Origin: Leptoclinus maculatus
Lineage: Eukaryota > Chordata > Actinopteri > Perciformes > Stichaeidae
Reading direction: 5' to 3'
Length of the DNA stretch: 64,000 bases
NCBI GenBank assembly: GCA_032191485.1
Contig: JAVDOI010000016.1
Span: forward strand, 16,264,074 to 16,328,073
Shown: positions 13,385-25,300 of the stretch, one piece after another
How the letters are laid out: each line of letters begins with the position of its first letter
How positions within the stretch are numbered: the stretch's first letter is position 1
Program-made: the position numbers and the translations under genes
The notes under the pieces: model-generated
Told to the model about the DNA's origin: nothing
Database searches by the model: none
Seen by the model: only the letters and a program-made list of their open reading frames with translations

Positions 13385-16300
13385 TCACGAGCCTGCCACG
13401 AGCCTGTCCCACATTTTCTCAGCCGGGATGATGAGTTTGCTGATATCAGGAGGGTTTTTAATGAGCAGGTAGGAGCCTCCCAAAACAGCTCCTGTGGCAC
13501 TGAACAGCAAGCCACGGTTTATCACCTGTGAAAATACAAAACAAAACATACATTTAAAAAAAGAAAGAAATCTACAATTCAGCGGTATGCATGCAATTTT
13601 TTTTTAATTCCTTAAACCTTCACATTGTGAATTAATTTACAGGAACAACACTCACATCACAACTGCAAAGAAAACGCCCCATCATGCTTTGCTTTAGGTT
13701 GTTTGTTTCATTTTATAGGTCCCATAGTTTAAGATCATTTCGGTGAAAGGAACTGACATGTTACTGTATAATCATGAGAGGGTTCCTGAAAGGACTAATT
13801 GTAGGGAAACTGAGGTGTTATATTTGTACACTTCCAGTAAATTAATCTCAAATAGATGCTGGTGTAACCTATGCAATGTTTTATGCAGTGCGTGAGCTGA
13901 ACATGTAAAAATCTGTCTACGAATCCTATAGTCACACAATACAATGCATACAAAGCATTGGCTCAATAGGTAGAGAGGGTTGTCCTTGGCTGCTACATGT
14001 CCTATGCCGAAGTGTCCCTAACTTTTCAGCAGCCCACTGCTCCCAATAAGCAAGGGATGGGTTAAATGCAGAAGTCAAATTTCGTATATGTGTAGATGAC
14101 AATAAAAAAACTTTAAAAACTTAAAAAAAATAAAAAAAAAAGATGAGAATAACGTTTCCAACAATACACAAATATTTACTTGGGTTTAATGGATCTTTAT
14201 TTATTTATTAGTTAAAGATTTTAGCAGTTCTTTCAAAGGAATTCCTCTGGAAATCAACAACTATTCTCAAATAACTCACTTAACATGAAGTCTATTTTCC
14301 CCAGTTTGTTTTTTTAAGTTAAATTGACAACGTGTGGACAATTCCCTCACAATTGACTTTAACTGGCCAGATAGATGAAAAGTGATTACAATTCATCCCA
14401 ACATGGACGTCTGATCCAAATTTCTTGGCAATGCGTCCAGTCGGCTAGTTGTTGAGACATTTCAATCAAAACAACAGAAGTCAACCTCATGGTGGCACTC
14501 GGGGGAGAGTCAGGGGATCGCCACAGTCTCTAGGCGTCATCCTCTGGGGACCATGACGGTCCGTAGAAGATGTCAATGCTATCTGTCCTGAGGTTGTTGA
14601 ATGTGACCATCCATGGACCCACACCAGTAGCGTGGCTACAAAATCTGGTTTAAGAAGTTAAATCACAAACATCTGACTTGTTTAACATAATTAATATAGG
14701 ATAATGTGGAGTGATGTAACATTTTTACATCTTCTCTTACTTTGCTTATAAATAAGTAAAATAAGCCTTGTACTTTGTCCTACAATACATACAGCTGCTG
14801 TTTGGGGATCTGTTTTTTCACCCTATAACTACATCCTCCTAACGCTCAGCTAGGACACAGACCATCCTGCAGCAGACTCAATATCGCACTAATTATTTTG
14901 TTATCAATTATAACCGTTTTCTTCACGCCACACAGAGGTCATTTTGTCCTTTTGCCCGGACATCCCGACGGGTTTTAACAATTTACAAAGGAGGCTGTGA
15001 AATTCCCGCTGTGCTTCTGACCATTAGTGCAGAATCCATCCAGACAGTTCAACACAGCGCCGGAGGAGAGACAGCGAGATCCTCCTTGTGGCACTGGCAC
15101 CTCAGTGACTAGTCTGTGGCAGGCGTCAGGACTGTGGCACCTTAGTGACTAGTCTGTGGCAGGCGTCAGGACTGTGGCACCTCAGTGACTAGTCTGTGGC
15201 AGGCGTCAGGACTGTGGCACCTTAGTGACTAGTCTGTGGCAGGCGTCAGGACTGTGGCACCTCAGTGACTAGTCTGTGGCAGGCGTCAGGACTGTGGCAC
15301 CTTAGTGACTAGTCTGTGGCAGGCGTCAGGACTGTGGCACCTCAGTGACTAGTCTGTGGCAGGCGTCAGGACTGTGGCACCTTAGTGACTAGTCTGTGGC
15401 AGGCGTCAGGACTGTGGCACCTTAGTGACTAGTCTGTGGCAGGCGTCAGGACTGTGGCACCTCAGTGACTAGTCTGTGGCAGGCGTCAGGACTGTGGCAC
15501 CTCAGTGACTAGTCTGTGGCAGGCGTCAGGACTGTGGCACCTTAGTGACTAGTCTGTGGCAGGCGTCAGGACTGTGGCACCTCAGTGACTAGTCTGTGGC
15601 AGGCGTCAGGACTGTGGCACCTCAGTGACTAGTCTGTGGCAGGCGTCAGGACTGTGGCACCTCAGTGACTAGTCTGTGGCACTTCAGCGGCAAGCGTCAG
15701 TCAGGCGTCAGTCAGGTGCCACAACTGTGGCAAGCGAGCGGCACTCGTTCGGCACCCGTCAAGAAGCTGCCGAGCTGAGCGGGCGGAGCCACATTTCCTG
15801 AGAACACCCATTGTTGTTACGATTGGTCAGCTGCCATAAATCAGTTTTATCATCATAGTGTGGATTTCATTTGAGTCAGATGAGCTGCGTTTGTTTCTTT
15901 TGTCATTTGTAGACTTAATAATTACAATATGCAATGCTGCTGTACTATACTGAATATTGTTTTGCTACTACTACATTTCACTTCATAATATATTACACTT
16001 ATACCATAACATATATAATATACCAGCCTTTTTTTTTTATTTAATTAAATTTATATTTTTTATATATCATGTTATACTGTTATACCACCACTATGTTACT
16101 TTACTTTGAGGAAACTGCACTGTTAGTCTAAGCACAACACTGGTATTATTTATATCTAGGTGTCATTAGGTGCCACAAGCTGCCAGTGCCAACAGTTGTC
16201 ACAGGAGTGCCACCACTAGTCAGAGGGGTGTCGCCAGTAGTCGGGAGTAGTGCCACTAGGCGTCAGACGATTGCCACTACTAGTCAGGGGAGTGCCAGCA

Positions 16301-19300
16301 GGCGTCAGCCGGGTGCCACTAGGCGTCAGCCGGGTGCCACCAGGCGTCAGCGGATTGCCACCATTAGGACCAGAGTGTGCCCCCCTGGTCCGTGTACGTT
16401 TTGATAATCTGTTTTATGGATTATTTGTTTTTGAAGAGCGACGCAAAGCAAGACAGGTAGTCAAATGTCAAAATAAAAGTCAGGGCAATAGACTGACCGT
16501 ATGCAAGAAAACTGTTACATACCAGGGTAACATTAGAAGAAAAATAAATAAATAAACGTGGGCTGATGGGAGTATGTTAGCAACAATAGTTGACTACATG
16601 CGATTTAATATTAATGTATCCATGTACACAGCAAGAATCAACTTTTCGATTAATCTGTGGATTGTTTGATGAAATACAGTTCGTAATATAGTTTAATCAA
16701 AATCCTATCGTGACAACAATGGGTGTTCTCAGGAAATGTGGCTCCGCCCGCTCAGCTCGGCAGCTTCTTGACGGGTGCCGAACGAGTGCCGCTCGCTTGC
16801 CACAGTCCTGACGCCTGACTGACGCCTGACTGACGCTTGCCGCTGAAGTGCCACAGACTAGTCACTGAGGTGCCACAGTCCTGACGCCTGACTGACGCCT
16901 GACTGACGCTTGCCACAGACTAGTCACTGAGGTGCCAGTGCCACAAGGAGGATCTCGGCCTTGCACCGCCGGAGGGCTAAGCGACTCATTACAGCCAAAT
17001 GTGAGAAATAAGAAACAGCTCTTTGTGCAGCAAAGGTATGCGTTTGTGTTAGAGGACATGATTCTAAAAAAAGGAAGTAGTTACCAACACCTCTCACGCT
17101 CGGTGCTGATCAAAATGCGACTTCAAAAGAGGCTCGAATTACAATACTAAACTGTACAAAGGTTTGAAATATCTCTGAAAATCCTCAATTGTATGCAGAG
17201 AAAATGAAATGAGTTTAAAATAAGATAAATTTTCCTGAAAGTGTCTTACTTTGTCTTGCCAATGCCAGCGGTCCACAGCCTCATGGTACCTTGTCCTGGT
17301 GAAAGTGACCTGGAGACAGTGACGGGCAGCAGATGATATAGACTTTGCGGTAAAACCCAGCAGTGTGACAGTGCTCATTTACGGTAATTGGTCAGGACTC
17401 TTACCATTGTGTAAAGGGGAACTATTGTCTTTGGCATGAGGAAGTGGAGGAGGTTATCAACATGTTTTCGGAAAATGAACCATTTGGAGTTGACGTGGGC
17501 TCGCATCTACAAAACAGGGAACAAAAAGTACACACGTTAGTGAAGTAAACCACCTGTCCTCCATACTGTAAAGTCCTACAATAAATGTTGCATCAGAATC
17601 TCCAGACGGTCTCCTCCACTCTGCCGTAATGAGGAGGTTAAGCTAAAACAAAGTGCGGCAATTTTAAGATCTGTCAGAATAACGATGAGTGCATAAATTT
17701 TAATGGACAGATGGTTAGGGAGCTGTCCACCAGTCAGATGTGATGGAGAGCGTGATTTCTACAGATATTTAGAGGAAGCACACCCAGAACCGGAGCGGAC
17801 TTTCTTCCGATTGTGAATGGCCTTTCCATGCATCGCATATACATACTTTAAAGGTTACTTATCATACATTATCATCACTCTACTAACTAGTGTTAAAAGC
17901 ACAACATGTCACTTTCAGACAGAGGTTGGTGACGTTGTGAAGTAGCGTGGGATCATGGGAGTTGTTGTCTTCACCTCCATCGCCGTCACTGCAGTTTTAC
18001 GAGTAGCCAAATTACCCGCAGAGGTCTCCTCCTCTCCAAAACAAACTAACCCGGTGATAAAAACCAGCTCTTCTTCGACACTGTTCGTTTGCTTAACTTG
18101 TTTTTCAGATAACTTAAGATCCGAACATCCGATGACTAAACTCCTTCATCCGGCTAAAATACATAGTTAAGACCGACCAAGATTAAAAAGTCAATTAATG
18201 GCAACTTCTGACAGATAACCACAACGCTGAAACGGACCATCACCTTGATTATAATTACGTATTTCTCTTAAAAGATATTTGAATTTATCCCATCGTATGC
18301 TCACTATGCATTGACCTTACAATTTAAAACAATAGATCTTAATATTTCTTTTACTGCTGTCATGTTTTGTGTTGAAGTCACTACCTCTCCAACAGTAGGA
18401 TCAATCAATTTCCAAAAGATACCTGAACCCCACTACGATGTTGTACGAAGCTATGCATTTTAAAGTACAAGGTTAAATTACTTCAATGTAGTTGTACATG
18501 GCCAGGTCTGCAATCGCGTGGTCGTCTGGAACTCGCACTCTGCTATACTCTGGCAGCACAGCACCTGGGCGGACACACAAGGCGAAAAACAGCTTTCTTA
18601 TTCATTCTCTGTCTTATTTAATCTTGTTTCCTTAAAAAGTACTCACTGAAATCCTCATTGAGCTGATCCAGTATTTCTCCAAAGACAATGCAGTCCTCGA
18701 AGCCCTGTGAAGCATGAATGGACGAATGAGTCTCCCTTTAATTCCAATGTGTTTTTATTCTTCCCCTCCTTTGCGTGTTACTTACAGCGTTCATCCCCTG
18801 CCCGTAGAAAGGCACCACTGCGTGGGCTGCGTCGCCCATAAGGACGCATTTGTCTCCAATGTGATACGGGGAGCACTTGATGGACACCATGGCCTGCCCA
18901 GGCAATCGGAAGTAATCCACCTTGAGAGCATCGCTGCGAAGCACAAACAGTCAGAAGTAAAACAACCGCAAACTTGTGTCGGGTTATTCATTTTTACAAC
19001 AACCGACTCTGGGTTTTTTGCCTGCTACAAAAGCATCCGTCACGTCTAAATAAACTAAAAACACCCCCGCTCCGTCTGCCAGGGTAAAGTTAAAACAGCC
19101 AAACAGATGTTTGTGCCTGAGCGCTGCAGATAAAGTCACCCCAGAGAAGAGGTGAGGGGGTGACGGCCTCGGGCGTCTCCGCAGCTCATGCCTCCCGTGT
19201 CGCACCGACAACCCGCAACATACGGTTCACCTCAAATTAAAACAAACCCATGTAACTGTGAGGCTGCAATTTCACACTTCACAGCGCGCGGCTGTGGACA

Positions 19301-22300
19301 TTGCTGATGATGGGGAATGAGAGTGGTTTTTTTTTTTAGGTCGGCTTGGCAGAGAGGGCGGAGGTGAGGAAGTCACTCACACTCCTATCAGTGGTATGGC
19401 GTCGGGGAAGTATTTCTGGAAAAAGTCGATGACTTCGTCGCCCGTGGTGATCTTCTCGAACTCATCAAAGGGCATGAAGAGGGTACAGGTAAATGTCTTG
19501 TCCTGAAATTAGAAAACACAAACAGTGCACAGTGTTGGTACCTCAAGAATCTATTGTGACACAGAAATGGAATTTAATATTATTAAGTATGTTTTCCTTT
19601 AGTGTATAATGCCCTAAAGAATAAGATTACTTTGGAATGAGCCGTTTACATCTACAGCGTGTCCTCTTCAAGGAGCCGGCTGCCATGTTTCGACATTAGC
19701 CCAGACTGGACAAACCAAACTGGCTCTAGATGGGGACATTCGCGTGTTCGCATCGGCCACCGCAGTTAGTTCCACATGCTGCCATGTGCGACTTCACCAC
19801 TAGCTGCCGGCAAATCCTACACACTGCTCCTTTAAATCGAGTCGTCTTTATTTACATAGAGGCAGACTAGCTGCCAGACAGTCAGTAAGTCCCTACTCAT
19901 TGTAAGCTGACTGCTGGTTTAACCATCATGTCTCTTTTTCTATTTCTAAAAATGTTAAAAAGGTGTGGATGCAGAGTTGTTCAAAGGCACCTTTAACGCA
20001 GCATGCCGAGTAATGAAAGTAAAGCAACGAGTAATGCAACACTTTGCTTTTTCTGCATAATTACGTTTGCCATGAGTAATGATTAAGCAATTGATTACAG
20101 CTTTCAAGTAACATGCCCAACACTGTTCCAACGTCAGCATGCCGAAATTCCTAAAGCTTTCAGGCGTATCTACTGAGGAAGGCCATGAGACGTGGGCAAA
20201 AGTTTTGCGAATAGTTAAGTAAGTGAGCTATTTATCGCAGATGTGTTCCCAAAGTCAAGAATGAACCCTTGCACTCATAGATGCTGCGTTATGTGGTGTA
20301 TATTCTGTGGTATATTGCAGACATTTCACATGTCTTTCATTCCTTCCAAGGGTCTTAAAACTCATCATAGAATCTCCCACCCTCAAAGCAAATGCAACAG
20401 CCAAACTCCACCCATGCAACTGATGGATGAAAGTGCAGCGGGGTCGTGGGCGTGCCATTATCTGCCCAACTTAGCAGGGGCTATCTATCAACATCGTAAA
20501 GTCCTCCATGAGGACCTTTTATCACGGTCTCTGTTACCATGGTATCCACAGGAGCAAGGATGTGTTAGTCGTTTTTTCTTCTTCTCCTTCTTTTCAACCC
20601 TAATGCGCTCCTGGGAACTAGGGCAGTGGCAGTGTGAATGCACTCCAAAGTCTGCTGCCTGCCTGCACCTGGTCTCACTGAATAGAGTGAAACTGTTGTG
20701 CTGAGTCAAAGAGAGAAGTCTGACAATAACAGACGGAGAAGACACGACTGCGGTGTGAAAAGTAGGTCCAGCAGACGTTTTGCAGTCTCCGATTTGCGCT
20801 GAGTAAGTCCCTGCTGGTTATGAAGATCTGTAAATGAGGCTAATCAACTCTAATTAATGAGGACATCCCAGAGGTCAATCACGCCCTGACATTGACTGAA
20901 GTGATCATGCTTTTGTCTTTCTGGTTGCCAAGAAATGTGAGGTAATACCCTCAGAAACGTACAGCTCACATTGCTCATTTTACAACCGTAGTTTGAGAAT
21001 CGGTGCAGCTTTAAACACAGGAGGAAAATAAAATGCACACTCACCAAGTTGGGCAGGGCGATCATCATGAAGGTGTTTCGGGGCCAGATGTGCAGATAAT
21101 TAGGCTTCATGGCGAACTGAGGACAAATGAACAAGAGGACATCTACGATGGTGCCCAACAGTTGTGAGGCTAACATTGGCAGCATCTCACCCACTTCACA
21201 ATAAAAGGACGGTGCTGCGCAGGGGACTGACCTCTCCGTTGATGGGTGGCATGGTGAGCTCCATGTAGCCGTGGGGAATGTAGGTCTGGCTGTAGTTGAA
21301 GCGGCTGCGGCGGAGGAATTGCTTGCGGATGGCAGAGAAAGCTCCGTCGCAGCCCACAATCAGGTCCGCATTGATCTGCTCTTCGGATCCATCTGACCTG
21401 AGAAACATACCAGTAACATGAGAAAATGGCTCCAATGTACGGCATACTAACGCCCATATGTATATAAGCTATATATTATTGACATCATTTTTTTTGCTTC
21501 ATATTTAATGACTTTTCCTAATTTAATGGGGACAACTGGGTAAACATTACAATGATAATATGTTTTCAATGTCCTGTACACATGCTGTACGCATCGGTGT
21601 TCTTTGGGGTCAATTTGACCCCAGGCTGTTTTAGCTGTATAAAACATATAAGAAATATCAACATTTTACACACATTTGTTTTGGTTGTTTTGGATGATAT
21701 TGAGGTCACTATAACATGCACTTTTATAATCTTCCAAAAGCTTTATGGCCCTAACCTAACATAACCATAACTGTAGTAGTGCGAGAACCACTGATAGTTC
21801 ACACGACATGGGGGGGGGGAGCAAACACTTGCACAGCAGCCTTCTAAACCATTTCTCTTGGTGCTCTGTGTGCTTTCTCTTTCTGCTCTCTCTCAACTGA
21901 AAATGAATTGTAAGGAAAGGTTTTCTGTCAATGAGGTGTTGTCTCATCTCTTTGACCATGAACGTCACATAGAGGAGAATGTGTCTGAGACAGAGCATGA
22001 TGTTGAGGAGGACCCTGACTATGAGGCATCCTCCTCTGATGACAATGAGACCCTCAGTGTTGACCCTCCTGTTGTCTCTCAACCACCAGCAAACACACTA
22101 CCTTCCAAAAATGGAAAGTTATTACGGTGCGTCTCCCCACTTGAACAACAGGGTAGACTTAGTGCTGCTAATGTCATCAAAATGGTTCCAGGCCCCACCA
22201 GATACGCTGTCAGCCATGTCCAAGACATACAATCAGCATTTGAGCTCTTCATAACACCATCAATCGAAAAGGATATACTTGAGATGACAAATTTAGAGGG

Positions 22301-25300
22301 GAGGCTCGTGTATGGGGACAGTTGGAAAGACTTGGATGTGACCCACTTGCAAGCCTACATTGGGTTGCTCATTTTGGCAGGATTGTACAAGTCAAAAGGT
22401 GAAGCAACAGCGAGCCTTTGGGCTGCTGACACTGGAAGGGCAATATTTCCAGCCACCATGTCTCTAAACACATTCCATGTTTTCTCCCGTGTAATACGCT
22501 TTGATGACAGAGAAACAAGGCAGGGCCGACGAGAGCGTGACAAACTCGTAGCAATACGGGATGTAAGGGACAAGTGAGTTCAGCGATTACCCTTTCTTTA
22601 CAATCCAGGCCCTCACGTGACTGTGGATGAATGTCTGGTTGCATTTCGTGGGCGCTGTCCATTCAGACAGTTTGTTTTTCCCGGGGTCAAATTGACCCCG
22701 AACATAATACATGTTACTATTCTTGATAACAGAAATTGTTTTTCATTCCAAATGTTATAGATAACAAAAATATGTACTTAGAAATAATATGAAGCCATTA
22801 AAACACCAAAAATATATCTCTTTCCAATTTTAGGTCAATCAGTGAGATTTGATGGTGATCTGCATATTTCTCCATAGTCGCGTAACAGGTATTCTGGATG
22901 TATAAGGGGGGTGGGTGGGGGGGGGGGGTTGTTTTATTTAAAGGGCTATTTAGGTAGTCAACAAACAAACATAAAGTACCTGACACATAAACTTGGGTAA
23001 CAATTTGAATTATAATAATTTTCTGGAGGTTTAAATTGCTGGGGTCAAATTGACCCCAAGGATAAAAGATGTTAGTACATTTGAAGGTAACAGGAGGGTT
23101 AAAGCCATGGTGGTCACAGATGATGGCATCTCAAGGCCACTTTAAACACACCCAGCATACTGTTTGGTCCATCTGCTCGTTGACTCTAAAAGCTGCTCCA
23201 AACAGCAGGAGTCAGTATTCCACACATCCCTGAACAAAGTTCACTATGCCACATGGAGGGGGCTTCCTGCCATAGATCCGGGAGTTACATGGGAGTGAAA
23301 TGTTGGCTCTGAGATCTGACTCTCACTGATGACCCAAGAGAAAGATGCAGGGGCATCTGTTACTGACATGTGAATATCATTTTGGCACTCTATCATCCCA
23401 TTTTATGATCCTTTGCAGAGGACATAATGATGTTTTAATGTGCAATTCATTTAATTATTCTTGACCCCATAGACATTAGTGTAAATATTTATCGTCCGTT
23501 TCAGGTCACATCTTGTATGAGGCTGTGCATCACGATGCAAAAAAAGGGGTGGAGCACGTGAAGCGTTGCAAAATCAAATTGCAATCTATCAAATAGCGTG
23601 GCTAATAACAGGTGACTAGAAGATTAATTTGGAAGTCTGTTCATGTACAAACCTAAAAAATTAAAGTCTAATAAAAGCTTGAATTCAAGACTGACGCGCA
23701 GCTCCTTATTGCGACACAGCAGTCACACTATTCACAACATTCCACTCCAGAACACGCAGACTCAGCAATGATGAGATAGTTTAGGCAATACGTACTTTAC
23801 ACTGAATTCAAATGGGAGCTTCAATGCCATTTTGACAATTGTAGCAAAGCAGATTTATTATTAGGTCAATTACCTGCTATATTTTCACATAGAAATTACA
23901 ATTGTGTGAAAATACAAAAATGCGACCAATAAATGTGTAAATTGCCGAGTATATTTGAAAATATGTGCTTTCCTAAATTGCAGTGTTGTGAGGCTTGGTG
24001 ACTTGTATGCATGTGCCTCCACCTTAAGATCTCAAAAGAATTATCAGATTGTTGATTAGTGTTCAGCGACCATGTGTAACCTCATTAACATGTTATTAGA
24101 TTTACAGCAATAAGGTAGATTATTGTTTGATTATAGACCAGACTATTAGCTGGAGACAGCAAATATGGACTTTCACAGTTCAAACAAGGTAGAGGAAAGG
24201 ATGTGTCCCGTGTTAAGTGCACGCCAGGGGGACTTTTGGATTAACTTTATGTAAAACTTGATCAAATTGAAGTGCATAAAGTGTTTAATCACTGTGACAA
24301 TAACTGCACAGTGAGTCATTCTGATCCACAGTTTCAACAGGGTACACGTCGCACCGCCAGGCATAAAAATAAAATAAAATAACAGCAATGACAATGTACA
24401 CCTTTTAGATAAGGCTGAAGTCAATTTATAAACTCATCGATCAAATTAAAACCCTGCCCCTGCATACTGTGTTAATAATTCACTGCATGGTTATACGCTA
24501 ATTCCCACAACTAAAAAGACCTGGAGGTGTTTTGGTGTTAATTGGGTTGTAAAGTGTGAGTCTCGTTTAGCTCGAGGACAACCAATTACAAAAAGCCAAT
24601 AAAAAGTCAAGCACAGAGTCTTCAAAGTCAACATGTTTATCGCCATCCCAGACCTCTGGCAGATAACATGTACAAGGCCACGTGTGTCAACATGTTCAGA
24701 GTTATGACAAAGAATCAAAATGAGCACATCCTCTTCCTAGATCTTACATTTAAAGAAATCGCGAACGTCCCTTATTAAAACCATTATGGATGGATAAAAT
24801 CCTATATAAAAGTATTTAAGATTTAAAAGATCCCAGACACCGCTGCAGGTGGGGCAGAAGGGGTCAGTTAAATGAATAAGGTGAGTGAGGTATGTTAAAA
24901 TTATTAGTAATGTCTATGACTTAAATAACCCTAATAAAATAATACCGTGAGATTTTAAAAATAAAATATGAATTAATAAAATAATTGTTCATCAGGCTAA
25001 TTGGAATAAGTAGCACAAAAATATATACATATAAGGTTAGGTTAAGGGTTAGGGTAGGGTAAGGTTAGGTTAGGTTAAGGTTAGGTTAGGTTAAGGTTAG
25101 GTTAAGGTTAGGTTAAGGTTAGGTTAAGGGTTAGGGTAGGGTAAGGTTAGGTTAGGTTAGGTTAGGTAAGGTTAGGTTAGGTTAGGTTAGGTTAGGGTAA
25201 GGTTAGGTTAAGGTTAGGTTAGGTTAAGGTTAGGTTAAGGTTAGGTTAAGGTTAGGTTAAGGGTTAGGGTAGGGTAAGGTTAGGTTAGGTTAGGTTAGGT

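Larger units (their letters stand above)
21600..23102 (+). mobile_element. Decayed piggyBac-type transposon in kmo intron 6
   Basis: Contains a broken piggyBac-family transposase frame. The palindrome-like 17-mer GGGGTCAAWTTGACCCC occurs three times: 21606-21622 at the left, 22683-22699 directly after the coding remnant, and 23041-23057 near the right end. The right end reads GGTAACAGGAGGG then TTAA (23099-23102), the expected piggyBac target site and tip. The left tip is not clear; sequence outside 21606 does not carry an obvious matching TTAACCCTCC, so it may be truncated or diverged. Inserted antisense to kmo. Confidence 0.75.

Noticed and set aside
13960..13990. A tRNA gene
   Set aside because: Only a fragment of a tRNA-like head is present, without the T-arm block or a foldable cloverleaf. 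It fits a SINE relic.
16186..16404. Frame with repeated ATRRQPG peptides
   Set aside because: It is the translation of decayed GTGCCAC...GGCGTCAG repeat units in the inverted-arm element, not a protein gene.
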